Shown here piece after piece: positions 8,079-16,908 of a stretch of DNA of 64,000 nucleotides. Position 1 is the first letter of the stretch; the number at the start of each line of letters is the position of its first letter. The notes under the pieces are model-generated. The model ran no database searches and was not told where the DNA came from. It saw only the letters and a list, made by a program, of their open reading frames with translations. Origin of the DNA: Pseudooceanicola batsensis HTCC2597 (lineage in GTDB: Bacteria > Pseudomonadota > Alphaproteobacteria > Rhodobacterales > Rhodobacteraceae); NCBI RefSeq assembly GCF_000152725.1, contig NZ_CH724132.1, forward strand, positions 1 through 64,000, written 5' to 3'. The translations under genes and the position numbers were made by a program.

Positions 8079-9799
8079 TCGAACTGTCGTCGCAGCAACG
8101 GGAGATCGTGGAGGCGCCGCTCAAACCCATGGTGGTAATTGCCTGCGCTGGAAGCGGTAAGACCGCGACCGCGGTTCGGCGGCTCGCTGAGATGCGCAAG
8201 CGCATTGACGATCGGCACGGACACTGCGCGCTTTTGTCTTTTTCAAATGTGGCCGTCGACACATTTAACAAGGACTACAATGCCTTGCTGCAGGCGGAGC
8301 CCAGCGATAACCGTCGAGGCGGCGTCGAAATAGCCACGGTCGACGCATTTATCACCTCGAATATTATCCGCCCCCACGGCCATCTTGTCATGGGATGCAC
8401 GAGGACGCCTTTCCTCGTGCATGGCAGCGAACCTTTCCTGGCGAACTTCAAGGTCTGGGACGGCAAGAGACCTCAGCCAACAACCGCGCTTCAGCCCGTC
8501 ATTGTGAAGGGAGTGGGTCTTCAGTTTGAAGTCGGACGGGCCAATACCGTTGTTGATCCGAAAACTGCCGCCGAGGCGATCCGGAAGCTGGCAGGTGTCG
8601 GTGCTTACTCGCATGCTTTGGGAAGCTTATGGGCGCTGAAAGTCCTGAAGACCCAGCCGCTAATCCGCCGCGCACTGGCCCGACGCTATCCGCACATCCT
8701 TGTCGATGAGGCCCAAGACATCGGCAATCTGCACCAAAGTATCCTAATGTCGTTACAGGATGCTGGGACGCAGGTCTCATTGATCGGAGATGTCAATCAA
8801 GGCATCTATGAGTTCTCTGGCGCGACCGGTGCGTTTATCCAACAGCATGCCGATCGCGATGAAGTCGATGAACGCAGGCTCGAGACTAATTTTCGATCGG
8901 TCCCGAGTATCGTCGCGATCGCAAACGAACTCTCAGGGCGCACAGACACGGCCGCGCGCACGGCGCCCGCTACTTTGTCCGGCGCATATTATTTCGCTTA
9001 CAAGAAAGAGGAGAAAGACAATGCAATCAAATCCTTTGCAGCACTGCTAGGTCAGGCGGGTATAGGTGTCGACGATGCGGCCGTGCTCTGCCGGTCTGCG
9101 GAATGGGCTGCCGATTGGGCCGGCGGTGAGAAGGAGCAAGGACAGGGCGTCTTGCGACACTTCGTGAACGCTGCAATCCAGCGAGACAAGTTTAGTCGCT
9201 TCGATGACGCCTTCGAGCACTGCTGCGCTGGCGTCGTCGGCCTGCTGGATGACAGCCATGGGGCTTTGCTCTCTGAGCTTACCCGCCACAGCGGAGTTGA
9301 GCGGAATTTTCAGGCGCTGCGGCGGGTGTTGTGGTCGTTCGTGAAAGATCCAGCCAGGGGGGTACCTCATGCGTCTCTTGTGGCGGATACTGATTGGCAA
9401 CCTGCCTTGCTGGCGCGGGCCGAAACCATGCTCGCCATTCTCTCGGCAGAACATGGTTTCAAGGCTGCTGCCACTTGGAAAGCCAAACTCGCGAAGCGGA
9501 AAATTTTCAACCAGCCGCTAATGCGGCCGGCGGAATTGGGGATTGAGGTGCTGCCAACGTTCCGCGTTTCCACCGTTCACAAGGTAAAAGGCGAAAGCAT
9601 CAGGGGCGTTCTTTACGTGTGCAATCAGTCGCACCTCGACGAAATGCTCGGTGGCACAGAGACAGAAGTCGGCAAAATCGGATATGTCGCGCTCACCAGA
9701 GCGCGTGATCTGTTCGTCTTGGGTGTACCTGCCACCAATCTAAAAAAATATGCTCCCAGGCTCGACGAACTCGGATTTACAAAGGCTGGCGGGGCTTAG
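8075..9799 (+). CDS. gajB: Gabija defence protein GajB (UvrD-like helicase)
   Basis: GajB is the superfamily 1 helicase partner of GajA. The 574-residue protein carries Walker A ACAGSGKTAT near the N-terminus, motif II LVDEAQD, motif III LIGDVNQGIYEFSG, an NFRS motif, motif V VSTVHKVKGES and motif VI VALTRARD, all expected for UvrD/Rep helicases. Its start ATG overlaps the gajA stop (ATGA), so the pair is translationally coupled. It is somewhat longer than the first described GajB proteins but complete. About 150 bases downstream an IS1182 element begins, so the operon probably ends here. Confidence 0.9.
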   Translation: MIELSSQQREIVEAPLKPMVVIACAGSGKTATAVRRLAEMRKRIDDRHGHCALLSFSNVAVDTFNKDYNALLQAEPSDNRRGGVEIATVDAFITSNIIRPHGHLVMGCTRTPFLVHGSEPFLANFKVWDGKRPQPTTALQPVIVKGVGLQFEVGRANTVVDPKTAAEAIRKLAGVGAYSHALGSLWALKVLKTQPLIRRALARRYPHILVDEAQDIGNLHQSILMSLQDAGTQVSLIGDVNQGIYEFSGATGAFIQQHADRDEVDERRLETNFRSVPSIVAIANELSGRTDTAARTAPATLSGAYYFAYKKEEKDNAIKSFAALLGQAGIGVDDAAVLCRSAEWAADWAGGEKEQGQGVLRHFVNAAIQRDKFSRFDDAFEHCCAGVVGLLDDSHGALLSELTRHSGVERNFQALRRVLWSFVKDPARGVPHASLVADTDWQPALLARAETMLAILSAEHGFKAAATWKAKLAKRKIFNQPLMRPAELGIEVLPTFRVSTVHKVKGESIRGVLYVCNQSHLDEMLGGTETEVGKIGYVALTRARDLFVLGVPATNLKKYAPRLDELGFTKAGGA

Positions 9800-9950
9800 T
9801 TTAGGGGCAAACTTTGGGTGGAAAGCGGAGCGAGACTAGCTGGGTACTGCATTTCTAAACTGACCCTGCTGCGCAGGTTCTGAGTGACCGCTTCCGGGAG
9901 CGCTGTTTCGCAGAATCCTTCGATGTTGAAAGTCCGCTATGGGCCTATTT

Positions 9951-11475
9951 TGTTGAAAAACTCGCGCTTGATCGCGTGGTAAGTCGCTGATTCAATTCTC
10001 TCGACGAGCGGGAGGATTGGCGATGATGGGACCGAGGCAGGAAGCGCAGGCGGCTCTGTTCTACGAGTTCTCGCTCGAGGATCATGTCCCCCAAGACAAC
10101 CTGCTGAGGTCGATTGATTGGTTCGTCGATCTGAACGGCATCCGGGCCCATCTGGCGGATTTCTACAGTCACACCGGCCGCCCGTCCGTCGATCCTGAAC
10201 TGCTGATCCGGATGCTTCTGGTCGGGTATTGCTTTGGCATCCGGTCGGAACGGCGGCTCTGTGAGGAGGTACATCTCAACCTCGCATATCGCTGGTTCTG
10301 CCGTCTCGATCTCGGCGACCGCGTTCCCGACCATTCCACCTTTTCAAAGAACCGGCATGGGCGGTTCCGCGAGAGCGAACTGTTGCGCCACTTGTTCGAG
10401 ACGACGGTGGCGCGATGCATCGAAGAAGGCCTGGTCAGCGGACAGCGCATGGCCATCGATGCCAGCCTGATCGAGGCGGACGCCAACAAACAGAACTCGA
10501 CGCCCAAGGAAGAATGGAATGTGTCGACCATCGATCCGGCAGATGCGCCCCGCGCAGTGCGCGAGTACCTCGATACGCTGGACGAGGCGGCCTTTGGTGC
10601 CGCGTCCCCGGTACAACCCAAGTTCACATCCCATTCCGATCCGGCCAGCCAATGGACGGCTGCGCGCAAAGGCCCAGCATTCTTTGCCTATTCCGACAAT
10701 TACCTGATCGATACGGACCACGGCGTCATCGTCGATGTTGAAGCCACCAGATCAATCCGTCAGGCCGAGGTCGGATCGACCAAGACCATGCTGAGACGGG
10801 TGAAGGATCGGTTTGATCTGCATCCCGAACGGCTGATCGCCGATACTGCCTACGGAACTGGGCCGATGCTTGGCTGGTTGGTCGAGCAGAAGATCGCCCC
10901 ACATATTCCGGTGTTCGACAAGGCTGGCCGATCCGATGGCACATGGTCCCGTGCCGACTTCGAATGGGATGCCGAGAACGATCAGTACATCTGCCCCGAA
11001 GGTCACGCCCTCAAACAGTTCCGCCGCAACTACTCGGACCCGAACCGAGGACCGACAGGCAAGGGCACCGCCCGTTATCGGGCACTGAAAGAGGTCTGCC
11101 AGGCCTGCCCATCCAAAGCCAGGTGCTGCCCCAACACCGACGCGCCCAAGATCACCCGCGAGGAACACGAAGACGCCCGTCAGGTCGCGCGCGACATTGC
11201 CAAGACCCGCCAATACGACACCTCGATGAAGCTCCGAAAGAAGGTCGAGATGCTCTTCGCCCACCTCAAACGCATCCTCGGCCTGGGCCGGCTTCGATTA
11301 CGAGGTCCATGTGGCGCCAACGACGAATTCCTCCTCGCAGCCACCGCTCAAAACCTCCGCAGACTGGCCAAGATCTTCCCTGCACCGCAGAAACCATGCA
11401 AAGCCTGATCAGAAAGGCGCTTGCGCCACGTTCGACGCCGCACTTTCTGCGCCAGCATCATGTTGTTTTTCCACA
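9951..11475 (+). mobile_element. IS1182-family insertion sequence, copy 1
   Basis: A roughly 1.5-kb element with one transposase gene. Its outer ends can be placed by an imperfect inverted repeat: TGTTGAAAAAC at 9951-9961 and the complement of TGTGGAAAAAC ending at 11475. The left end matches the ends of the second copy at 31.2-32.7 kb. I see no target-site duplication. The right end lies 11 bases past the virB6 stop codon, so the element separates the Gabija genes from the T4SS operon without breaking either. Confidence 0.75.
10023..11408 (+). CDS. IS1182-family transposase
   Basis: This 461-residue transposase begins with the family-typical segment MMGPRQEAQAALFYEFSLED and has the conserved block RSERRLCEEVHLNLAYRWF, then DASLIEADANK and a C-terminal KVEMLFAHLKRILGL region of the DDE transposase. 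A cysteine cluster (CPEGHAL ... CQACPSKARCCPN) matches the zinc-finger-like insertion seen in this family. It appears full length. Two tandem ATGs occur at 10023; the first is used here. It is clearly homologous to, but different from, the transposase at 31.3-32.6 kb. Confidence 0.92.
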   Translation: MMGPRQEAQAALFYEFSLEDHVPQDNLLRSIDWFVDLNGIRAHLADFYSHTGRPSVDPELLIRMLLVGYCFGIRSERRLCEEVHLNLAYRWFCRLDLGDRVPDHSTFSKNRHGRFRESELLRHLFETTVARCIEEGLVSGQRMAIDASLIEADANKQNSTPKEEWNVSTIDPADAPRAVREYLDTLDEAAFGAASPVQPKFTSHSDPASQWTAARKGPAFFAYSDNYLIDTDHGVIVDVEATRSIRQAEVGSTKTMLRRVKDRFDLHPERLIADTAYGTGPMLGWLVEQKIAPHIPVFDKAGRSDGTWSRADFEWDAENDQYICPEGHALKQFRRNYSDPNRGPTGKGTARYRALKEVCQACPSKARCCPNTDAPKITREEHEDARQVARDIAKTRQYDTSMKLRKKVEMLFAHLKRILGLGRLRLRGPCGANDEFLLAATAQNLRRLAKIFPAPQKPCKA

Positions 11476-11485
11476 GAATCGGCCG

Positions 11486-12562
11486 TCACCGGCGTCCAAG
11501 TCGACCCAGTCTTGCCAGCTGCGCCAGCATTTTTGACCCCGAGTCTGCGGATCCTGTGCCTCCTGCGGAACCCGTCTGCCCCATCCCTTGCCGAACAGGC
11601 ATCTGCTGCACACCGAAGAACTGCCGCGCTCTGAGGGCTGCATATTCCGCACCGCTTGCCCCACCGATCAGGTAGCGATTGTAGGCCTGCTGGCTGCCCA
11701 TTGCGGCGCGGGCAAAGCTGTAGCCGCCGCCGAGACCACCGGAGAGGGCGGGCATCATGATGTTTCCGGAGATCGCGCGGACGATGAAGGGCGTGGCAAT
11801 GATGAAGCCCTTGGCCATGAGGACCATCATGAAGAAGGGGATGAGCGCGCCTATGTTTGAAGCCCCTTCCGGGTCGCCAAGCTCACCGATCAGAGCGGAA
11901 GAGACGCCAGTGATCGTTGCGAACACGCCGGCGACGACGATGGGGTAGAGTGCGAAGGAAACCAGTGCCGAAAGCCATCGCGCGAAGTAATCTTTGGTCA
12001 CTTCGAAGAGGGTCAGGAAGATCATCACCGGGGCAATCCCAATCAGGAGTGCGATCATCAGGCGGGATGCCACGAGAATGAAGGCGGCGAGCCCACCGAG
12101 GATCGAAAGTAACAGCACCCCGACAATGTCGAGCATGGCACCTGCCATCCAGTTCAGCTCTGATCCGGCTGCATTGAGGTAGTCGCCGAGTTCCGCGATC
12201 AGCCGGTCAAACTCTTCGGCAAAGGTCCCAGAGGGACCTGGGGTGCCGCCACCGACTGAGGCGACAAGCGCGCCCGCAATGCTGTCGATGCCGGCCAGGA
12301 TGGCGGTGGAGAGGGCGTTGAACTGCACCCAGTTGGTCGCGAATATCCCGATGAGGCCGATCTTGACTGCCAGCCAGAAGGCCGTGCGGCCGTCCATCGC
12401 CTTGTATTGGTAGATCATGTTCAGGAAGACGAGAATCACCACGAGCGTTGTTCCCAGGACGAGAAGCGTGCCGACCGTTGCCGCGACCGACCCGAACTGG
12501 GTTTCTGCTGCGGTGTCGAGATAGCCCTGGGAGGTTTCAACGAAATAAGTGACGACGCTCAT
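11486..12562 (-). CDS. virB6: T4SS inner-membrane protein VirB6
   Basis: VirB6 is the polytopic inner-membrane component of the T4SS channel. The 358-residue protein has a short periplasmic N-terminus followed by at least five hydrophobic segments (for example FWLAVKIGLIGIFATNW and LIGIAPVMIFLTLFEV) and an Ala/Gly-rich C-terminus. It is the last gene of the virB operon, downstream of virB11 and two small genes. Its stop codon is 11 bases from the IS end, but the C-terminus looks natural rather than truncated. Confidence 0.88.
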   Translation of the reverse strand: MSVVTYFVETSQGYLDTAAETQFGSVAATVGTLLVLGTTLVVILVFLNMIYQYKAMDGRTAFWLAVKIGLIGIFATNWVQFNALSTAILAGIDSIAGALVASVGGGTPGPSGTFAEEFDRLIAELGDYLNAAGSELNWMAGAMLDIVGVLLLSILGGLAAFILVASRLMIALLIGIAPVMIFLTLFEVTKDYFARWLSALVSFALYPIVVAGVFATITGVSSALIGELGDPEGASNIGALIPFFMMVLMAKGFIIATPFIVRAISGNIMMPALSGGLGGGYSFARAAMGSQQAYNRYLIGGASGAEYAALRARQFFGVQQMPVRQGMGQTGSAGGTGSADSGSKMLAQLARLGRLGRR

Positions 12563-12574
12563 AACGGGACTACC

Positions 12575-12988
12575 CTACCAATTGCCTGCAGCTTCGCAGA
12601 TGGCTTTGGCGGCAGGGCGGACGGCGCTGGCGCGGCGGTTGTAGGCGTCCGAGGCCTGCAGCATTTCCCAGCGTTCGTCACTGGCGTGGCGCTCACGAAA
12701 CGCCCCCTCGGCATCGTCCCAGGACGGGAACCGGATCTCGCAAGCGCAGCTGCCAGTCTCTACGATGCGTTCAAGATTTTGGGCTCGGTAGATGTCTTGA
12801 ACCAGCACGCGCTGATAGGCTTGGCGCAGGGGGATCTCCTGCATCCACACGGGTTCAGCGGGCCGTTCTGGACAGACGTCGAAACTGCGCTCGAGGGTCG
12901 GCACGAGATTGCGCTCAGCGAAGCCGGGTGCCGACGTCAGGCCCAGGACCAGCGCAGCCAGTACGAGGGTACAGCCCGCCTGCCTCAT
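12575..12988 (-). CDS. Periplasmic T4SS-associated hypothetical protein
   Basis: A 137-residue protein with a clear signal peptide (hydrophobic core about residues 6-18, cleavage after GFA near residue 24) and three cysteines in the mature part, including a CAC motif. It overlaps the preceding small gene by 4 bases and is followed within 12 bases by virB6, so it belongs to the T4SS operon. The position recalls the small VirB5/TrbK-like or entry-exclusion genes found near virB6 in other systems, but the sequence gives no direct support. Function unknown. Confidence 0.75.
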   Translation of the reverse strand: MRQAGCTLVLAALVLGLTSAPGFAERNLVPTLERSFDVCPERPAEPVWMQEIPLRQAYQRVLVQDIYRAQNLERIVETGSCACEIRFPSWDDAEGAFRERHASDERWEMLQASDAYNRRASAVRPAAKAICEAAGNW

Positions 12989-13179
12989 GCCGTGGCTCTG
13001 GCGGGTGTGGTCTCGCGCTTCAGGAAGACAGTGTGTCCCACATTGGCGAATTCCGAGGAGCTGATCGACACGACCTCCCAGCCTTCGGCCCCCTTCACAT
13101 TTAGGCTGGCCTGCATGTCGGCAAGACTGGTTTTGCGGGTCATGGGAAAGGACAGGATATCGTATTCAAAGGTTTTCAT
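12985..13179 (-). CDS. Small DUF4177-like protein
   Basis: This 64-residue protein resembles DUF4177-type proteins: KTFEYDILSFPM near the N-terminus and GAEGWEVVSISS in the middle are typical of that fold. It overlaps virB11 and the next gene by 4 bases each, so it is translated with the T4SS. No membrane segment or signal peptide is present. Role unknown. Confidence 0.7.
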   Translation of the reverse strand: MKTFEYDILSFPMTRKTSLADMQASLNVKGAEGWEVVSISSSEFANVGHTVFLKRETTPARATA

Positions 13180-14162
13180 TGGGAAGCTCCGATCTCATTG
13201 TTGCCGGGGAGGTAGAATTCGGTGATGCCGCGTTTGCCGTCATGGCGCCCGGCCTGGATAATCACATCGATGGAGTTCTCGATGTACTGGATCATGTCGG
13301 CATAGGTCATCGGGATCTCGGTCTTGAGTGCGGCGATGGCCAGACGCTGCACGGCAAGTTGCGGGGTTTCTGCGTGCAGCGTGGTCATTGAGCCGCCATG
13401 GCCAGTGTTGATGGCTTCGAGGAAAGTCATCGCCTCCTTGCCGCGCACCTCGCCGAGGATGATCCTGTCAGGGCGCATGCGCAGTGTTGCGGTGAGCAGC
13501 ACATCGGCGGTCTGGAACTCCGCGTCACGATTGGCGATGAGGGTCACGGCATTCGGTTGCGTCGGCAGAAGCTCGGCGGCTTCCTCGATGGTGACGATGC
13601 GTTCCTCGGCCGGTACGTGAGAGAGGATCTTCCGCGCGGCGACGGTCTTGCCGGTGGAAGTGCCGCCCGAGACGATCATGTTAAGCTTGTTTTCGACGCA
13701 GAAGGCAAGCGCATCGTCAATCACGCCCGCGGCCACCACTTCACGCAGTTCTTGGGTTTTCTCGAGGCGCAGTTCCTCGAGCTTGCGCTCCTTGCCATAG
13801 AGGAAATCGAGCGCGATCCCATCGAGCGGCAGGCTCGAGAAGAACCGCAGGCTGATCGACATCGCCGAGAGCACGGCAGGCGGTGTGATGACCTGCGCCC
13901 GGATCGGGCGGCCTTTGTACGTGATCGAGACCGAGACGATCGGGCGGTCCTTGCTCATGGTGGTATTGGCGGAAGAGGCGATCTGGTTGCCGAGGTCTTT
14001 CACTTCCGTTGCGGTCAACGCCTGATCAAGCCTGCGCATGAAGTGATCGCCCTGGAATTCTCCCCAGCAGGTGCCGTCTGGGTTGATGCAGATTTCGATG
14101 ACATCGTCGCGGGCGGCGGCGTCGATCCGATCAAGCGAGGTCTCGAGATAGCTCAGCGACAT
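13176..14162 (-). CDS. virB11: T4SS ATPase VirB11
   Basis: VirB11 is the hexameric traffic ATPase at the cytoplasmic base of the T4SS. The 328-residue protein has the N-terminal domain, a Walker A motif SGGTSTGKT near residue 170, an Asp box (IVTIEEAAEL), Walker B-like RIILGEVRGKEA and the His box TGHGGSMTTLHA, in the canonical order. It lies 4 bases downstream of virB10 and overlaps the small DUF4177-like gene. Length is normal. Confidence 0.95.
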   Translation of the reverse strand: MSLSYLETSLDRIDAAARDDVIEICINPDGTCWGEFQGDHFMRRLDQALTATEVKDLGNQIASSANTTMSKDRPIVSVSITYKGRPIRAQVITPPAVLSAMSISLRFFSSLPLDGIALDFLYGKERKLEELRLEKTQELREVVAAGVIDDALAFCVENKLNMIVSGGTSTGKTVAARKILSHVPAEERIVTIEEAAELLPTQPNAVTLIANRDAEFQTADVLLTATLRMRPDRIILGEVRGKEAMTFLEAINTGHGGSMTTLHAETPQLAVQRLAIAALKTEIPMTYADMIQYIENSIDVIIQAGRHDGKRGITEFYLPGNNEIGASQ

Positions 14163-14166
14163 GGAC

Positions 14167-15546
14167 TCAGAAAATCTCCAGATCGCGGTCGACCATCACC
14201 GTGACGCGCGCGCCCTGGTCGACATAGATAACGGGGCCGATGGAGAGATAGTCGCCAATCACGCTGTCCGTGGCATCGGCAAGATCATCGCCCACGTCTT
14301 CGAGCACGTCCGCAGCGGACTCGTCCTGAACATTTGCGGCGGCGGCGCTTGGCGCGGCGGAGATCAGCGAAATCAGCGCTGCCGAGCCAAAGCGCTCATC
14401 AAAGCGCGTGTCGACAAAGCCGGTCACGCCGGAGCGGCCAAGTTCATCACCTCCGAAGGAGCTGATCTGGATGGTTTGGTTGTCAGGCAGGATGATCCGG
14501 TCCCAGGCGATGGTGACCCGGCGCTGCGCGATATCGACGCCGGAGCGATAACGCCCGATAAGACGGGACCCGCGCGGGATCAGGAGGCGCGCGCCATCGA
14601 TACTGAACACGTCTTCGGAAACAACGGCCCGGGTCTGGCCGGGCAGGGAGCTGTCGAGGGCGGTTTCCATGACGGCCTGGATCATCGTGCCCTGGATGAT
14701 GGTGTTGGAGGGATTGGCGATGACTTCTGCCTGCGTCACCGAAGTGGGCAACGCGCCGTTCAGCACAAAATCCGTCACTTCCCCAAAGGTCCGTTCGGTC
14801 AGAGCCGTCTCATTCGCACCCGAGGCACCACCAAAGGCGATAGTGGGCGAGGCGATGCGCCGCTCCTGGAAGGCGCGTTCCTCCGCCGCGCGGCGTTCAA
14901 GTTCTGCCAGCCGCCGTGCCTCTTCCTCGCGGCGGAGCCGTTCTTCCTCCCGCGCGCGCAATTCGTCCTCGGTAGGACCGACGGGTGCCGGAAGCGGGCG
15001 GTTAGCCTCGAGCTGCGCAAGTTCGAGGTCCATGCGGATTTGCTCCAACTCCCGATCGCGGGCAGTGAGTTCGTCTCGGAATTGCTGCTGTGCGGCTTCC
15101 GAGGCGGCTTGCAGCGCCGCGATCTGCGTGGTCAGCGCATCGATCGCTTCGGCGGCAGCCGTGTCTTCCTCGACCACCGGTTCGGGGGCGTTGCGCAATT
15201 CCTCGATCTGGGCCTGAAGGGCGGCGAGTTGCGCCAAAAGCTCGGCGTTCGGTTCCACCGGTTCCGGTGCGACCAGAACGACTTCGGGCTCGGGTGGGGG
15301 GAGGGTTTCGATCGCGCCAAACCCGTCGCCTTCGTTCTGGAACACGTCCGGCGTGGCCGTAGGCAGAGCTTCCTCTTCCTCGGGCTGGGAGAGGAGATAG
15401 AGCAATGCACCGCCGGCACCGATCACGAGGACGACGACTAATGCGAGCAGCGGTGAGCGCCGTGGGGCAGGGGGCGAACCTGCGCCTTTGCCCTGCTCGA
15501 GGGCGGCGAGTCGTTTTTCGAGGTCCGCGTTTCCGGTATCGCTCAT
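14167..15546 (-). CDS. virB10: T4SS core protein VirB10
   Basis: VirB10 spans from the inner membrane to the outer-membrane cap of the T4SS. The 459-residue protein has a cytoplasmic N-terminus, one membrane segment (LLALVVVLVIGAGGALLYLL, about residues 32-51), a Pro/Glu-rich linker, a long coiled coil (about 95-205) and the VirB10/TrbI domain with RLIGRYRSGVDIAQRRV. The start ATG at 15546 overlaps the virB9 stop; an upstream in-frame start is disfavoured because it would lie well inside virB9. Confidence 0.93.
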   Translation of the reverse strand: MSDTGNADLEKRLAALEQGKGAGSPPAPRRSPLLALVVVLVIGAGGALLYLLSQPEEEEALPTATPDVFQNEGDGFGAIETLPPPEPEVVLVAPEPVEPNAELLAQLAALQAQIEELRNAPEPVVEEDTAAAEAIDALTTQIAALQAASEAAQQQFRDELTARDRELEQIRMDLELAQLEANRPLPAPVGPTEDELRAREEERLRREEEARRLAELERRAAEERAFQERRIASPTIAFGGASGANETALTERTFGEVTDFVLNGALPTSVTQAEVIANPSNTIIQGTMIQAVMETALDSSLPGQTRAVVSEDVFSIDGARLLIPRGSRLIGRYRSGVDIAQRRVTIAWDRIILPDNQTIQISSFGGDELGRSGVTGFVDTRFDERFGSAALISLISAAPSAAAANVQDESAADVLEDVGDDLADATDSVIGDYLSIGPVIYVDQGARVTVMVDRDLEIF

Positions 15547-16238
15547 GATCCCACCCCCGCAGGCGGTGTGGCCTCGATACAGACTACCTCTTCCCCGATC
15601 CGCAGGACCCACTGCCTGTTCACCCCCGAGACTCGGATCACGCCGTCCTCGGTGGCTTGCGTGTTGACCGTGCGCTCACGGCTATTGGCGTAACGGAAGA
15701 TCGCGGGCACCGGCGCGTTCCGCGGAAATTCAAAATACGTGAAGGTCCCGTCATCCCAGACGCGCGTTGGGGTGAACTCGGTGCGGGCGCTAGCACTGTA
15801 ATTGTAGTTTGGCGCTTGGGCCGCGATGGCATGCGTGGGCCGCGCATTGTCTTCGGGGTAGCGGAACTGCACGACGTAGAAAGTCGGGCTGCGGGTCTCC
15901 TGGACATTGAAGTAGTAGCTGCGGCGGTTGGTATAGACGGTCACATTGGTATGGACACCGCGCGCAACGGGCTTGATCGCGAAGGCCTGGCCGCCCGGCA
16001 CGCCGTCGATCTCAAAGCCCTCCGTGTCGCCCGCGATGATTGAGCGGATGCTTTCGCCCTCGCCGAACTCGACCGTGGTCACATGGGTGAGCGACACGCT
16101 GAGGCGGTAGACCTGACCCTCCTGGTAGGTGGCCAGCCGCACCCGATTGTCGTTGGGCCCGCCGCGCGGGATCGCTTCGGCATGGGCGAGGACCGGCAGC
16201 AGGGCAACTAGGCCAGCAACAAAGAACTTACTGATCAA
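15543..16238 (-). CDS. virB9: T4SS core protein VirB9
   Basis: VirB9 is a periplasmic/outer-membrane core component that forms a ring with VirB10 and a small lipoprotein. I choose a TTG start at 16238, one base after the virB8 stop, because it opens directly into a signal peptide (LISKFFVAGLVALLPVLAHA). The mature protein has the VirB9 signatures RSYYFNVQ and YVVQFRYPED and the C-terminal domain with DDGTFTYFEFPRN. The resulting length, 231 residues, is normal. An upstream ATG at 16313 would bury the signal sequence. Confidence 0.92.
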   Translation of the reverse strand: MISKFFVAGLVALLPVLAHAEAIPRGGPNDNRVRLATYQEGQVYRLSVSLTHVTTVEFGEGESIRSIIAGDTEGFEIDGVPGGQAFAIKPVARGVHTNVTVYTNRRSYYFNVQETRSPTFYVVQFRYPEDNARPTHAIAAQAPNYNYSASARTEFTPTRVWDDGTFTYFEFPRNAPVPAIFRYANSRERTVNTQATEDGVIRVSGVNRQWVLRIGEEVVCIEATPPAGVGS

Positions 16239-16239
16239 A

Positions 16240-16893
16240 CTAGTTCTCCAATCTGTCGGAGCGGATGGAATATTCGAGCACGGTGAAGCCGAAGGGGTTG
16301 GTCCAGACCTCATCGATGGAGCGGCGGGTCTCGGGACGGAACTCGAAGAGAAGCGTGGCGGTGAAAAGCCCAGTCTGGACGCCGTTGATCGAGGTCAGCC
16401 GCTTGCGTAGGCGGACCGTGGCGCGGTTGGTGCCGATCCGGTTGATGCTGAGGATCTCCACATCAAGCCGGGCGTTCGGCCCGTAGACTGTCGGCGGGTA
16501 ATTCTCGTTGGCGCTGTTCCAGATCTGGCGCAGCCCGCTCTCGGCCGCACCGTCCGAGCGGCGCAGGACGCTGCGGATGCGCAGATCGTTGTCGAGCTGG
16601 TTGTAGACCTCGCGGTCGGTAACGTAACGGAAGACCTCCGCCTCAATAATGGCTTGGTTGGCTGTGACCGAAGTCGCGCCCACTGAAGCCTCGGGCAGGG
16701 CAAAGCCGGTGGCGGGATCATAGGGCACGACCACAGGCGGCGGATCGACATCGAGAATTGCGACAGCCGCCGCACTCAGGCATCCGAGAATGCCGAAGAC
16801 GAGCCCGATGAGCCCAAGGCGCTGCCAGAGCCGTTCACGGCGCAGGGCACCATAGACCAGCTCTTCTTCGATGATTTCTTGTTCACTCGCCAC
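16240..16893 (-). CDS. virB8: T4SS protein VirB8
   Basis: VirB8 is a bitopic inner-membrane assembly factor. The 217-residue protein has a cytoplasmic N-terminus, one transmembrane helix (LGLIGLVFGILGCLSAAAVA, about residues 26-45) and the periplasmic VirB8 fold, including VFRYVTDREVYN and the C-terminal ETRRSIDEVWTNPFGFTV region typical of the family. It is tightly packed between virB5 and virB9. Confidence 0.93.
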   Translation of the reverse strand: MASEQEIIEEELVYGALRRERLWQRLGLIGLVFGILGCLSAAAVAILDVDPPPVVVPYDPATGFALPEASVGATSVTANQAIIEAEVFRYVTDREVYNQLDNDLRIRSVLRRSDGAAESGLRQIWNSANENYPPTVYGPNARLDVEILSINRIGTNRATVRLRKRLTSINGVQTGLFTATLLFEFRPETRRSIDEVWTNPFGFTVLEYSIRSDRLEN

Positions 16894-16908
16894 GCGTCAC
16901 ACCTCACG

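Noticed and set aside
14161..15441. 426-codon plus-strand frame opposite virB10
   Set aside because: Antisense to virB10, whose coiled coil and TrbI domain are unmistakable.
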